Part shown: positions 47,063 through 56,895 of the stretch, one piece after another
Position numbering within the stretch: position 1 is the first letter of the stretch
How the letters are laid out: every line of letters starts with the position of its first letter
Assembly (NCBI RefSeq): GCF_007000325.2
Contig: NZ_CP117267.1
Location: forward strand, 3,560,501-3,624,500
Source: Rhizobium rhododendri
GTDB taxonomy: Bacteria; Pseudomonadota; Alphaproteobacteria; Rhizobiales; Rhizobiaceae
Direction of reading: 5' to 3'
Length of the DNA: 64,000 nt
Program-made: the position numbers and the translations under genes
The notes under the pieces: model-generated
Told to the model about the DNA's origin: nothing
Seen by the model: only the letters and a program-made list of their open reading frames with translations
Database searches by the model: none

Positions 47063-47695
47063 ATGGTTGACTACGATTATATCCATCAGGGCGACGCGAT
47101 CTACGAAAAGTCCTTCGCGATTATCCGCAGCGAGGCAGACCTGTCGCGCTTTTCGGATGACGAAGCCGATGTCGCCGTTCGGATGATCCATGCCTGTGGC
47201 CTCGTCGAAGCGGCCGCTCATTTCCAGTTTTCTCCCGATTTCGTCACCTCGGCCCGTGCGGCGCTTGCTGCCGGCGCGCCGATCTTCTGCGACGCCGAGA
47301 TGGTGGCGCAGGGCGTCACCCGCGCCCGGCTGCCCGCCAAGAACGATGTCATCTGCACGCTTCGCGATCCGCGCACGCCTGGCCTCGCGAAGGATAGCGG
47401 CAACACCCGTTCGGCTGCTGCCATGCATCTCTGGGGTGAACGCCTGGGCGGCTCCGTTGTGGCCATTGGCAACGCGCCGACGGCTCTTTTCCATTTGCTC
47501 GAAATGCTGCGCGACGGCGCCCCGAGACCGGCGGCGATTATCGGCATGCCGGTCGGCTTTGTCGGCGCTGCGGAATCGAAGGATGCTTTGGCGGAATATT
47601 CCTATGGCGTTCCCTATGGCATCGTCCGTGGTCGGCTTGGCGGCAGCGCCATGACTGCGGCAGCCGTCAACGCCCTGGCGCGAGGCGGCCTATGA
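47063..47695 (+). CDS. cobH: Precorrin-8X methylmutase CobH
   Basis: Enzyme of 210 residues that moves a methyl from C11 to C12, giving hydrogenobyrinic acid. YDYIHQGDAIYEKSFAIIRSEA at the start and the conserved catalytic histidine in RMIHACG are clear; GMPVGFVGAAESK is typical of the C-terminus. Two bases separate it from cobG, and it overlaps cobI by four (ATGA). Confidence 0.97.
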   Translation: MVDYDYIHQGDAIYEKSFAIIRSEADLSRFSDDEADVAVRMIHACGLVEAAAHFQFSPDFVTSARAALAAGAPIFCDAEMVAQGVTRARLPAKNDVICTLRDPRTPGLAKDSGNTRSAAAMHLWGERLGGSVVAIGNAPTALFHLLEMLRDGAPRPAAIIGMPVGFVGAAESKDALAEYSYGVPYGIVRGRLGGSAMTAAAVNALARGGL

Positions 47696-48429
47696 CCCTT
47701 GTTTCGACCGGTCGCCTGATCGGCGTCGGCACCGGTCCCGGCGATCCCGACCTTCTGACCGTCAAGGCCGTAAAGGCTCTTGAGCGGGCAGATGTCGTCG
47801 CCTATTTTGCCAAGGCCGGTCGCCATGGCAATGGACGCACGGTTGTCGATAACCTGCTGCGGGCGGACGTCACGATGCTGCCGCTTTACTATCCCGTCAC
47901 CACCGAGATCGACCGACATCACGAGGATTACAAGCGGCAGATTACCGCATTCTACGATCTGTCGGCCGAGGCGGTCGCCGCACATCTCGACGCCGGACGC
48001 ACCGTTGCCGTCCTCAGCGAAGGCGATCCGATGTTCTACGGCTCCTACATGCACCTGCATGTCAGGCTCGCGCACCTTTACCCGACCGAAGTCATCCCCG
48101 GCATCACGGCGATGTCCGGCTGCTGGTCGCTGGCCGGCATGCCCATCGTCCAAGGCGACGATGTGATGTCGGTGCTGCCTGGCACCATGGAGGAGGCAGA
48201 GCTGGCTCGCCGTCTGGTGGATACCGAGGCCGCGGTTATCATGAAGGTCGGCCGCAACCTGCCCAAGATCCGCCGTGCGCTTGCCGCCTCCGGTCGGCTT
48301 CACCATGCCGTCTATGTCGAGCGCGGTACGATGAGAAATCAGTCGGTGACGCAGATGATCGAGCGCGACGACAGCGAGGCGCCGTATTTTTCGCTGATCC
48401 TGGTGCCCGGCTGGGAACGCGGTTCATGA
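47692..48429 (+). CDS. cobI: Precorrin-2 C20-methyltransferase CobI
   Basis: SAM-dependent tetrapyrrole methylase of 245 residues converting precorrin-2 to precorrin-3A. GVGTGPGDPDLLTVKAVKAL (near 9-28), LSEGDPMFYGSYMHL and VIPGITAMSGCW are diagnostic. ATGA overlaps with both cobH and cobJ indicate one tightly coupled operon. Confidence 0.97.
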   Translation: MTLVSTGRLIGVGTGPGDPDLLTVKAVKALERADVVAYFAKAGRHGNGRTVVDNLLRADVTMLPLYYPVTTEIDRHHEDYKRQITAFYDLSAEAVAAHLDAGRTVAVLSEGDPMFYGSYMHLHVRLAHLYPTEVIPGITAMSGCWSLAGMPIVQGDDVMSVLPGTMEEAELARRLVDTEAAVIMKVGRNLPKIRRALAASGRLHHAVYVERGTMRNQSVTQMIERDDSEAPYFSLILVPGWERGS

Positions 48430-49190
48430 CCGGCCGCCTCTATGTAATCGGCACGGGGCCGGGCAACCCGGGGCAGATGACGCCGGAGGCCATGGCAGCC
48501 GTCGAGGCCTCGACCGAGTTCTTCGGCTACGGCCCTTATCTTGACCGGCTCTCGCTGCGGCCGGACCAGTTGCGGATCGCCTCCGACAACCGCGAGGAAA
48601 TCGATCGCGCCAGGGTATCGCTGGAGCGGGCTGCGGCAGGTTCGACAGTCTGTGTCGTCTCCGGCGGCGATCCCGGCGTATTCGCCATGGCCGCCGCCGT
48701 CTGCGAGGCGATCGACAATGGGCCGGAACACTGGCGCAATATCGACCTTGTGATCGTTCCAGGCATCACTGCGATGCTGGCGGTGGCGGCGCGTCTTGGA
48801 GCGCCCCTCGGGCATGATTTCTGTGCTATGTCGCTGTCCGACAACCTCAAGCCATGGGATCTGATCGAGCGGCGGCTTACGCTTGCAGCGCAGGCCGGTT
48901 TCGTCATCGCGCTCTACAATCCGATCAGCAAGGCACGTCCCTGGCAGCTGGGTCGCGCTTTCGAGATTTTGCGCCTGGCCCTGCCGCTGACGATACCCGT
49001 GATTTTCGGCCGTGCGGCTGGACGCCCTGACGAAAGGCTGTCCGTTGTCCCGCTGTCGGATGCCGATGCGTCGGTCGCAGACATGGCGACTTGCGTCATC
49101 ATCGGATCGCCGGAAACGAAGATCGTTAGGCGGCCGGTCCTGCCTGACCTGGTTTACACGCCGCGTTTTGCTTCCACGGAGACAAAATGA
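48426..49190 (+). CDS. cobJ: Precorrin-3B C17-methyltransferase CobJ
   Basis: SAM-dependent methyltransferase of 254 residues. It methylates C17 of precorrin-3B with ring contraction, giving precorrin-4. IGTGPGNPGQMTPEA (near 8-22), VSGGDPGVFAMAAAV and LGHDFCAMSLSDNL are diagnostic. The start overlaps cobI by four bases; the 3' end overlaps the opposite-strand cobK by 37 bases. Confidence 0.97.
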   Translation: MTGRLYVIGTGPGNPGQMTPEAMAAVEASTEFFGYGPYLDRLSLRPDQLRIASDNREEIDRARVSLERAAAGSTVCVVSGGDPGVFAMAAAVCEAIDNGPEHWRNIDLVIVPGITAMLAVAARLGAPLGHDFCAMSLSDNLKPWDLIERRLTLAAQAGFVIALYNPISKARPWQLGRAFEILRLALPLTIPVIFGRAAGRPDERLSVVPLSDADASVADMATCVIIGSPETKIVRRPVLPDLVYTPRFASTETK

Positions 49191-49924
49191 TCGATCCGGG
49201 CGAGCGCAGCCTCGAGCGAAAAGACCGATGCCACGTTGGTGGCCGCGCTGCGGGCAATCATCAGCACGGGAATGCCGAGCAGCCTTGCCGCCTCGATCTT
49301 GGCATAGGTGGCGCTTCCACCGCTGTTCTTGGCAATGACGCAATCGATCAGGTGCAGCTTCATGAGGCGCAGTTCGGCGTGAAGGTCAAACGGCCCGCGT
49401 TCCAGGATGCTGACGACATCCGGTGCGAGCAGAGGCGGATCGACGGGATCGACGCTGCGCACAAGATAGAAGTGCTGCGGGAAGAGATCAGCCCTATGCG
49501 CCTCCTGCCGGCCGACGGCCAGAAATACGCGGCGTGGTATGGGTCCGAGCGCGGAAAGGGCGGCCGTCACATCCGCTACCTCGTGCCAATGGTCGCCGGC
49601 AACCCGCTGCCAGGCCTCGCGGCTGAGGGCAAAGATCGGAGTGCCCGTTATCGTCGCGGCGGTAGCGGCGTTTGCGGATATCTGCGTGGCAAAGGGGTGG
49701 GTAGCATCGACCACGAGATCGATGGCCTCAGCCTTCAGAAACGCACACAGACCTTCGCTGCCGCCAAACCCGCCGGTGCGAACCGGAGCATTCTGGGGGA
49801 GGGGATCCTTCGTCCGTCCGGCCAGCGACAGCAGCACGTCGATGCCATCGCGTTTCGCCAGCGTCTCCGCCAGCAGCCGCGCCTCCGTCGTGCCACCCAG
49901 AATAAGGATGCGAGTCCTGCCCAT
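49154..49924 (-). CDS. cobK: Precorrin-6A reductase CobK
   Basis: NADPH-dependent reductase of 256 residues converting precorrin-6A to precorrin-6B. ILILGGTTEARLLAETLA (near 5-22), VDATHPFATQISANA, and IAKNSGGSATYAKIEAAR near the C-terminus are family hallmarks. It is the only cob gene on the minus strand here, lying between cobJ (37-base 3' overlap) and cobL. Its ATG (49922-49924) shares two bases with the cobL ATG on the other strand, within CATG. Confidence 0.96.
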   Translation of the reverse strand: MGRTRILILGGTTEARLLAETLAKRDGIDVLLSLAGRTKDPLPQNAPVRTGGFGGSEGLCAFLKAEAIDLVVDATHPFATQISANAATAATITGTPIFALSREAWQRVAGDHWHEVADVTAALSALGPIPRRVFLAVGRQEAHRADLFPQHFYLVRSVDPVDPPLLAPDVVSILERGPFDLHAELRLMKLHLIDCVIAKNSGGSATYAKIEAARLLGIPVLMIARSAATNVASVFSLEAALARIDHFVSVEAKRGV

Positions 49925-51176
49925 GTCTGAGACGCTTTCTTCGTTGCCAACGCAATGGCTCACCCTTATCGGCCTCGGCGAGGACGGTCCAGCCGGCTTG
50001 ACCGAGGAAACAAGGCAACGGATCGCCTCTGCACCGATCGTCTACGGTGGGGCCCGCCACCTGGAACTGGTGGCGCCACTGATCGGCGGCGAAACCCACA
50101 GCTGGCTCAGCCCGTTCGAGCGCTCGATAGATCACCTGCTTGCCCGGCGTGGAATGCCTACCGTCGTCCTAGCATCGGGCGACCCCTTCTGGTTCGGGAT
50201 CGGCGCCACCCTCTCGCGCTTCATTCCGCCCGAAGAAATGTACGTCATCCCGGCGCCGTCGGCTTTCAGCCTGGCAGCAGCAAGGCTGGGCTGGCCGATG
50301 CAATCGGCGACGCTCCTGTCGCTGCATGGCCGTCCCATCGATCTTCTCCGGCCCCATCTCCATCCCGGCCGAAAGATCATCGCGCTGACCTCTGATGCCA
50401 CCAGTCCGGAAGCGATAGCCGCACTTCTGACAAGGCTCGGCTTCGGTCGTTCGACGCTGACGCTGATGGAGGCGATGGGCGGAGCACGCGAGCGGGTAAC
50501 CCTGCACAAGGCAGCAAGCTTTTCACTCGAGGATATCGACGCCTTGAATGTGATGGCAGTCGAGGTCGTCGCCGACCGGGATGCACGGCTATTGCCGCTG
50601 GCGCAAGGCCTGGACGACGCCCTGTTCAGCCATGATGGCCAGATCACCAAGCGGGAGATCCGGGCGATGACGTTGTCGGCGCTGGCCCCCCGTCACGGCG
50701 ATCTGCTCTGGGATATAGGCGCCGGCTCTGGCTCGGTCTCCATCGAATGGTTGCTGGCCGATCCGAGCCTGCGGGCAATCGCCATCGAGGCGGTGCGGGA
50801 CCGTGCCGCGCGCATCCGCCGGAATGCCGACGATTTCGGCGTGCCTATGCTGCAGCTGGTCGAAGGCACGGCGCCTGAAGCATTGACCGGGTTGGCCCAG
50901 CCAGATGCGATCTTCATCGGCGGCGGCGGCAGTGAGCCCGGGGTGATGGAGGCTGCAAAGGCAGCCTTGAAACCGGGAGGCCGGCTCGTTGCCAATGGCG
51001 TAACCACCGAGATGGAAGCCGTGCTGCTTGCCGAATATGCCCGCCACGGCGGATCGCTGACAAGGATCGACATCGCCCGTGTCACACCCATCGGCACGAT
51101 GCACGGATGGCGCACGGCGATGCCGGTGATGCAATGGTGCTGGACCAAGCCTGAAACCACAGAGATCGCCCAATGA
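49923..51176 (+). CDS. cobL: Precorrin-6B C5,15-methyltransferase (decarboxylating) CobL
   Basis: Bifunctional enzyme of 417 residues. The N-terminal tetrapyrrole-methylase domain ([31 protein letters not shown]) and the C-terminal CbiT-like domain ([18 protein letters not shown], with a [13 protein letters not shown] stretch) together methylate C5 and C15 and decarboxylate C12 to give precorrin-8. ATG at 49923 overlaps cobK's start divergently; no good ribosome-binding site is seen. It overlaps cobM by four bases. Confidence 0.96.
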   Translation: MSETLSSLPTQWLTLIGLGEDGPAGLTEETRQRIASAPIVYGGARHLELVAPLIGGETHSWLSPFERSIDHLLARRGMPTVVLASGDPFWFGIGATLSRFIPPEEMYVIPAPSAFSLAAARLGWPMQSATLLSLHGRPIDLLRPHLHPGRKIIALTSDATSPEAIAALLTRLGFGRSTLTLMEAMGGARERVTLHKAASFSLEDIDALNVMAVEVVADRDARLLPLAQGLDDALFSHDGQITKREIRAMTLSALAPRHGDLLWDIGAGSGSVSIEWLLADPSLRAIAIEAVRDRAARIRRNADDFGVPMLQLVEGTAPEALTGLAQPDAIFIGGGGSEPGVMEAAKAALKPGGRLVANGVTTEMEAVLLAEYARHGGSLTRIDIARVTPIGTMHGWRTAMPVMQWCWTKPETTEIAQ

Positions 51177-51931
51177 CAGTCCATTTTATCGGCGCCGGAC
51201 CTGGCGCCGCCGACCTCATCACCGTGCGCGGCCGCGACCTCATCGCAAAGTGCCCGGTCTGCCTCTATGCCGGCTCGCTGGTGTCGAAGGACCTGCTTGC
51301 ATACTGCCCGCCGGACGCGCGCATTATCGATACGGCGCCGCTATCGCTCGATGAAATCGAGACGGAATTCCGGCGCGCCAATGAGGCAGGCGAGGATGTT
51401 GCGCGCCTGCATTCCGGCGATCTGTCGGTCTGGAGCGCGGTCGCCGAGCAGATCCGCCGGCTGAACGCATGCGGTATCGGCTACACGATGACCCCCGGCG
51501 TTCCGGCATTTGCTGCGGCTGCCTCGGCGCTCGGTCGCGAGCTTACCATACCGGCCGTGGCGCAGAGCCTCGTGCTGACCCGCGTCTCCGGCCGTGCCTC
51601 GCCGATGCCATCGGGCGAGACATTGCAGGCTTTTGCCGTGACGGGGTCGACGCTTGCCATTCATCTGGCCATCCATGCCTTGCCTCAGGTGGTCGAGGAA
51701 CTGATGCAGCACTACGGCGCCGATTGCCCCGTCGCGATCGTCGTCAAGGCGTCCTGGCCCGACGAGCGCATCCTGCGCGGCCGGCTGGATAATATCGAAG
51801 CAAAAGTTGCGGCCGAGCCAATAGAGCGCACCGCGCTGATTTTTGTCGGGCGGTCGCTTGCATCCGACGACTTTCGCGAAAGCGCGCTCTACGACCCTGC
51901 CTACCAGAGACGGTTTCGCGACCGGGAATAG
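51173..51931 (+). CDS. cobM: Precorrin-4 C11-methyltransferase CobM
   Basis: SAM-dependent methyltransferase of 252 residues giving precorrin-5. [20 protein letters not shown] (2-21), [30 protein letters not shown] and [12 protein letters not shown] are diagnostic of the CobM/CbiF group. ATGA overlap with cobL. It ends the cob cluster. Confidence 0.97.
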   Translation: MTVHFIGAGPGAADLITVRGRDLIAKCPVCLYAGSLVSKDLLAYCPPDARIIDTAPLSLDEIETEFRRANEAGEDVARLHSGDLSVWSAVAEQIRRLNACGIGYTMTPGVPAFAAAASALGRELTIPAVAQSLVLTRVSGRASPMPSGETLQAFAVTGSTLAIHLAIHALPQVVEELMQHYGADCPVAIVVKASWPDERILRGRLDNIEAKVAAEPIERTALIFVGRSLASDDFRESALYDPAYQRRFRDRE

Positions 51932-52066
51932 CGCAGTCCCCTGTGTCTCGACTGGCGCAAATAACTATGATCCAGAACGGATCTCGCTTAAACTCCAGCC
52001 TTGAAATCGGTTCTGTAGCGGCCGATTTCCCGCCACTGCTATTTCCAATGTTTGCCGCGAGTAATC

Positions 52067-52945
52067 ATGAACGTCACCAAGAGCGGCTATATCTTCACGA
52101 TCGTCGCTATCACGCTTTTTTCCATCCAGGACGGCATATCGAAGCATCTGGCCGGCGCCTATCCTCCTTTTCTGGTGGCAATGATCCGCTACTGGACATT
52201 CGCCCTGTTTGCCATCGCCCTTGCCGCCCGTTCACGCGGCGGTCTCGCGGTGACGGTGCGCACCAGGCGCCCGTGGCTGCAGATCCTCCGCGGCCTGCTT
52301 CTTGCGGCGCAGATCGTCATCGTCATACAGTCCTTTGCGATGGTGGGGCTCGCCCGTTCCCAGGCGATTTTCTCTTCCGGCCCGTTGATCGTTGCGCTGC
52401 TATCGGTGCCGATCCTCGGAGAAAAAGTCGGCTGGAGGCGCTGGACGGCGATTTTCGTCGGTTTTCTCGGTGTGTTGCTGATCCTCAAGCCGGAAAGCGG
52501 ATTTTTCGACGTCCGGTTTCTGGTTCCGTTGTCCTCCGCCCTGCTGTTCTCGTTCTACGTCATCGTCACCCGCCTGGTCAGCCGGCAGGACGCGTCGATG
52601 ACCAGTTTCTTCTACACCGGCGTGGTTGGCGCCATCGCCATGAGTTGTATCGGGCCGTTCTTCTGGATGCCGCTGACGCCCCATGACTGGATCTGGATGG
52701 GGCTGCTCTGCCTGACGGGCATGTCGAGCCATTACTGCCTGATCCGCGCATATGACCTGCTGGATGCCGTCGTCATCCAACCGCTGACCTATCTGCAGCT
52801 GGTCTACGCCGCCATCATCGGGGTCGTCGTGTTCGGGGAGGTCTTGACGGCAAACATGGTGGTTGGCGCAGCAATCGTGGTCGCAGCCGGGATGTTTACC
52901 GTGTGGCGGGAAAATGTCCTCGCCAAACGAAGGGCCGGGCACTGA
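52067..52945 (+). CDS. EamA/DMT-family transporter
   Basis: Protein of 292 residues with ten predicted membrane segments in two EamA repeats (FSIQDGISKHLAGAYPPFLV, SSHYCLIRAYDLLDAVVIQP). ATG at 52067 has GAG 5 bases upstream; an in-frame TTG at 52052 is the alternative. Unrelated in sequence to the EamA gene at 43.7 kb. The substrate is unknown. It ends 18 bases from the 3' end of the convergent autokinase gene. Confidence 0.9.
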   Translation: MNVTKSGYIFTIVAITLFSIQDGISKHLAGAYPPFLVAMIRYWTFALFAIALAARSRGGLAVTVRTRRPWLQILRGLLLAAQIVIVIQSFAMVGLARSQAIFSSGPLIVALLSVPILGEKVGWRRWTAIFVGFLGVLLILKPESGFFDVRFLVPLSSALLFSFYVIVTRLVSRQDASMTSFFYTGVVGAIAMSCIGPFFWMPLTPHDWIWMGLLCLTGMSSHYCLIRAYDLLDAVVIQPLTYLQLVYAAIIGVVVFGEVLTANMVVGAAIVVAAGMFTVWRENVLAKRRAGH

Positions 52946-52963
52946 GGCCCGGCCGCGCAAGGA

Positions 52964-55240
52964 TCAATTGTCGTGGTAGTATGACGTGTAGCGCGAGTAG
53001 TAATATTCACTCGAGCCGTGGGCACGATACAGCTTCATCTTCTCCGTATCGACCTTGTTGAGGATGACGCCTGCGCACTTGCTGGCGATTGCCGGTTCCG
53101 AGGTAAACATGCTGCGGACAACCTTGCGCGATGTCTTGCCCCACTCGACGACGAACAGGAAGGCGTCGATTTTGGGGCTGATTGCCCGCGCATCGACGAC
53201 GGGTCCGAGCGGTGGAAGGTCGATAACGATATAGTCGAAGTTCGCCCTCGCCATGTCGAGCAGCGCATTCATCGCCGGTGACGACAGCAGTTCGGACGAG
53301 TGTGGCACGCGCCGCTTGACGATGGCGGGCAGGAAGGCGAGCTTGGTCTTCTGGTCGATAAGCAGCAGATCCTGGATGGGTCTGCGTTCCAAAAGTGCTT
53401 CCAGCAGGCCGGCCTCGGCATGCCGGCCGATGCTCCGGGTGGCACCAGGATTGCGCAAGTCGGCGTCGATCAGCAGTGTTCGCGCACCTTGCATCGCAAG
53501 CAACTGCGCAAAGTTCATCGAGATCGTCGATTTCCCTTCGCCCGGAAGGCTGGACACGATGCCGACGACTTTGGCCATTCGCTCGCCGCTTTCGACATCG
53601 ATTGCGATCTTGGCGCTGCGCATCGTCTCCGCGAAGGCTGAAAGCGGATGCTCGGCAACATAGTTCGAAACGCCGTTCACCTGCCTGATACTGCGCGGAT
53701 GATCCTGCACGATCTCGGCGGCAGTCACCGGTTTGACGATCGGCGCGATGCCGAGATACTCCTGATGCAGGCTGTCGCGCACCTGGTCGCCGGTGCGGAA
53801 GAAGCGGTCACGGAATTCCCTGAACACCCCGATGCCGCCACCGACGATGCCGCCAAGGATGATCGACAGTGCAAGCACGATGATCTTCTTAGGCTTGCTC
53901 GCGCCGATAGGGAAAGTCGCCTTGGTGATCACGCGGGCTTCGGTGATCGGAAACGACTCCTGCTGCGAAGCCTGCTGGTAGCGGGTGAGGAAGCTCTGGT
54001 AGAGATCGCGGTAGGTATCGCGCGTCCGCTCCAGTTCGCGCAATTGCACCTGCGCATCGCTGGCCGTCGCCGAAACCGTCGTCGCCGAGGCAACGCTGTC
54101 GGCCAACGACTTCTCGCGCGCCTTGGCGACATCGAGGTCGTTGCGATAGCTCTGGGCAATACGACCGAGCTCCTCGAACATCAGGCGCTGGTATTCCTGC
54201 ATTTCACCACGCAGACGCACCGCCTGCTCGTGATCAGGCCCAAGCCGGCGGGCAATGTCCGCCTGCATCTTCGAGGCGTCGAGGTACTTCTTGCGCAAGT
54301 CGTTGATCGTCGTGCTTCCCAGCACATCGGAGACGACAGCATCCATGTTCTTGGACTGGATGATGGATTCGACGCGGTCATATTTTGCCTGCGCGGCTGC
54401 CGTGTCGCCTTGCGCAGTCGTCAGCGCAGTATTCAGCTGTGACAGCTGCTGGTCGCTGACAAGCTGGCCACTGGTCTCCACCAGTCCGTTGTCGGCCCGG
54501 AATTTCTGGACGGCCAGGTCGGATGCGAGCGACTTCTTGCGCAGTTCCTCGATGCGGTCCTGAAGCCAGTCGCTGGCACGCCGGGTCGCGTCGTATTTCG
54601 AATTCAGCTTGTCGACGAGGTAGGCGTCGGCGATGCCGTCCGCGATCTGCTGGGCGAGCTTGGGCGAGGGCGATGTGTAGCTGATCGAGAGCACGAAGGA
54701 GCGGTTGACGCGCTCGACAAGCATGTTCCGCTCGATCTGGGCTGCAGCATTCTCCAGTTTGACTTCGGCTTCATCGACAGGAACTGGGGGTGTTCCAAGC
54801 CCAAGCCAGGATTTGATCTTGATCGACCCGATGAGCTTGCTGATCCAGGAGGGGCCCTTGCCGACGAAATCGGGATTGTTCAAGAGGTCGAGCTTCTGGA
54901 TAACGGCAACCGCAATCGTGTCCGATCGAAGCACTTCGACCTGGGTGAGGATGTTGCCTTCTTCGTCCACGGACCCCGGTGGCACGGTCGTGTCCGTCAT
55001 CTGGTTGACGATGGTGGACGTGCCATGGTCGATCAGTACGCTGGTGTTTGCCGTATACTGCGGCGTGGCCAGCAGCAGGTAGACGATACCCAGCACGATA
55101 AAGGCGCCGATGGCAGCGGCAACGACCTTCCATTGCCGCCGGGCGGCAGCAAGGATGCGGTCGAGATCGATGATCTCGGAAATCTCGTCGTGGTCGAAGC
55201 CGGCCCAGCTGTCGGTGTTGGACTTTTTGGGTGATAGCAA
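52964..55240 (-). CDS. Polysaccharide biosynthesis tyrosine autokinase (Wzc/ExoP type)
   Basis: Inner-membrane co-polymerase of 758 residues. N-terminal Wzz domain with a first membrane segment near 43-59, a long periplasmic coiled-coil part (about 190-420), a second segment near 450 with a proline-glycine-rich stretch, then a cytosolic BY-kinase domain: Walker A SLPGEGKST, Walker A' TLLIDADLRNP, Walker B YIVIDLPPLG. The C-terminus has a tyrosine cluster (746, 747, 748, 751, 754, 755) for autophosphorylation. It sets chain length and drives export. The start is TTG at 55240 with AGGAG 8 bases upstream. Confidence 0.95.
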   Translation of the reverse strand: MLSPKKSNTDSWAGFDHDEISEIIDLDRILAAARRQWKVVAAAIGAFIVLGIVYLLLATPQYTANTSVLIDHGTSTIVNQMTDTTVPPGSVDEEGNILTQVEVLRSDTIAVAVIQKLDLLNNPDFVGKGPSWISKLIGSIKIKSWLGLGTPPVPVDEAEVKLENAAAQIERNMLVERVNRSFVLSISYTSPSPKLAQQIADGIADAYLVDKLNSKYDATRRASDWLQDRIEELRKKSLASDLAVQKFRADNGLVETSGQLVSDQQLSQLNTALTTAQGDTAAAQAKYDRVESIIQSKNMDAVVSDVLGSTTINDLRKKYLDASKMQADIARRLGPDHEQAVRLRGEMQEYQRLMFEELGRIAQSYRNDLDVAKAREKSLADSVASATTVSATASDAQVQLRELERTRDTYRDLYQSFLTRYQQASQQESFPITEARVITKATFPIGASKPKKIIVLALSIILGGIVGGGIGVFREFRDRFFRTGDQVRDSLHQEYLGIAPIVKPVTAAEIVQDHPRSIRQVNGVSNYVAEHPLSAFAETMRSAKIAIDVESGERMAKVVGIVSSLPGEGKSTISMNFAQLLAMQGARTLLIDADLRNPGATRSIGRHAEAGLLEALLERRPIQDLLLIDQKTKLAFLPAIVKRRVPHSSELLSSPAMNALLDMARANFDYIVIDLPPLGPVVDARAISPKIDAFLFVVEWGKTSRKVVRSMFTSEPAIASKCAGVILNKVDTEKMKLYRAHGSSEYYYSRYTSYYHDN

Positions 55241-55276
55241 AGAGCGATCTCCTACTCTCGGTGGCTGAGCGTTTCA

Positions 55277-55297
55277 TCCTCCGGCCACGCCGGAGGA
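55277..55297 (-). repeat. 9-bp hairpin between the export-lipoprotein and autokinase genes
   Basis: TCCTCCGGC, CAC loop, GCCGGAGGA. It lies 37 bases upstream of the autokinase TTG and 80 bases after the export-lipoprotein stop. There is no T tract; possibly a partial terminator or mRNA stabiliser. Confidence 0.5.
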
Positions 55298-55376
55298 GCA
55301 CATAAAAGAGGCAAAAGCCCTGGGTCTGGCCGGTCTTGCCGAGCCGCGTTTCAGGCGGCCCGGCAAATTTGTCGGT

Positions 55377-56591
55377 CTATAGTTCGCGTATCGATTTGCG
55401 CGTCGTAACGGCATCGCTCGTCGTCCCCGCCGCCGTCGATGTGACGGAGTTGGCGATGTCGAGGAACTTCAACAGTTCGACGGAGTCGGAGTTGGAGATG
55501 TAGATGACATCCTTGTCCTCCATCGCGAACTTCTGAGCAGCAAAGAAGCCGGCTGGATCACGCAAGTTGGCACGGAAAACGACAGGCACCAGTTCGTCGC
55601 GGAAGTGCGTGGTGTCGACTCCCATTTGACGCAGCAACGTCTTGTCGACCAGGCGGTACAGCAGCACCTGCGCCGGATTTGCCTGCGTATCGAGCGCGCC
55701 TCCGGCCTTGCCCAGACCATCCGCCAGGGTCAGGTTTTCATCGTCGAAGGTGTAGCGTCCGTTGGCGCCGGTCGCACCGAAGGCGACGTAGCTACGCGGA
55801 TGGTGATCGGCAATGACGGTGTCCATTGGCGACACGAAGATGTTTTCGGACGGGTTCTTCAGCAGTGTCTCGTAAGGAACGGTGACGGTCTTGCCCCGGC
55901 GCTGCAGGGTGATGTTTGTTTCCATCGCCGCAGTCGACAGGCCACCGGCCTGAGAAATGGCATCAAGCACGCGTTCACCGGCCGGGCTGAGTTCTACCTT
56001 TGCCGGTGCGTTTACGTCGCCGAGAACGGAGACCTGGCTTGAGTTGCTGGTAACCGTCGTGATCACCACCTGAGGCTCGATTGCCCGGCTGGAGAGCTTC
56101 TTGACGATATCCGCCTCGACCTGCTCCTTGCGCTTGCCGGCAGCGACGATGCGTCCGGCATAGGGAACGCTGATCGTTCCGCCACGGTCGATCGTCTGAC
56201 TTGGAATGGTCACGAAATTGCCGGCGCGGCTGCCGGCATCTGCGGGAATGAACAGGCCCCCTGCCTGGGATTCAAAGATCGTCACCTGCACCACGTCGCC
56301 ATAGCCAAGCGGGATGTCAGGAGCAGAGGAACGCGAAGTGCCGAAGGTTGCCTTCAGCGATGAACTTGCTTTCCCGTCGAAGTATTTCAATGTGTTCTGG
56401 TTGAGGTCGACCAGTGCGTAGTCGATGCCGACCTTGCGGTCTTTCGACGAAACCTTGACGAGTGCCTGGGTGTCGATCAGGCCGGCATCTGGTCCTGAGC
56501 GAGGGAGCGACGTGCAGCTGGATAGCATGACCATCAGCGCAACAACGGAGCCTCGACGTATACGGATAGTGGTCTTCATGCCCAATCCCAT
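55377..56591 (-). CDS. Polysaccharide export outer-membrane lipoprotein (Wza/ExoF/GumB-like)
   Basis: Protein of about 404 residues with a lipobox (MLSSC, Cys26). Poly_export domain: PLGYGDVVQVTIFESQ; SLBB-like beta-grasp: TISVPYAGRIVAAGK; then further SLBB repeats. It forms the outer-membrane part of the export channel and pairs with the autokinase gene 136 bases downstream. ATG 56591 is favoured because a run of six G lies 6 bases upstream; ATG 56597 and 56579 are alternatives. Confidence 0.93.
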   Translation of the reverse strand: MGLGMKTTIRIRRGSVVALMVMLSSCTSLPRSGPDAGLIDTQALVKVSSKDRKVGIDYALVDLNQNTLKYFDGKASSSLKATFGTSRSSAPDIPLGYGDVVQVTIFESQAGGLFIPADAGSRAGNFVTIPSQTIDRGGTISVPYAGRIVAAGKRKEQVEADIVKKLSSRAIEPQVVITTVTSNSSQVSVLGDVNAPAKVELSPAGERVLDAISQAGGLSTAAMETNITLQRRGKTVTVPYETLLKNPSENIFVSPMDTVIADHHPRSYVAFGATGANGRYTFDDENLTLADGLGKAGGALDTQANPAQVLLYRLVDKTLLRQMGVDTTHFRDELVPVVFRANLRDPAGFFAAQKFAMEDKDVIYISNSDSVELLKFLDIANSVTSTAAGTTSDAVTTRKSIREL

Positions 56592-56895
56592 CTTCATCCC
56601 CCCGTAAGCAGCCCCCTGGGCAGATCGATAGCAGGCTTTATTTATAAATTCGATGAGCAACCGGCCGCGCCACTTCAGCTTTTTGCCAGTGGCACCATGG
56701 AAGACGATCGGCGGAGTGGGATTTGGCGTGGAGAATGACAATCCTGCTTGCGACTGGATCGTGGAAGACGTCCAGTCCTTCATCGCAGGTACGCTGTCGG
56801 TTACAAACAAAGCATTCATAGATCGCGGTACTCTTTATTCGCCTGCATCAGGCTCGGGATAACGAAAACACATGGCAGCTCGATGTCAGTTGGCA
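56592..56895 (-). other. Non-coding leader upstream of the export-lipoprotein gene
   Basis: About 300 bases with no recognisable gene between the acyltransferase stop and the export-lipoprotein start. An A/T-rich block (about 56637-56650, ATTTATAAATAAA in the leftward reading) could supply a -10 element. This suggests a separate promoter for the export/kinase pair. Confidence 0.45.
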
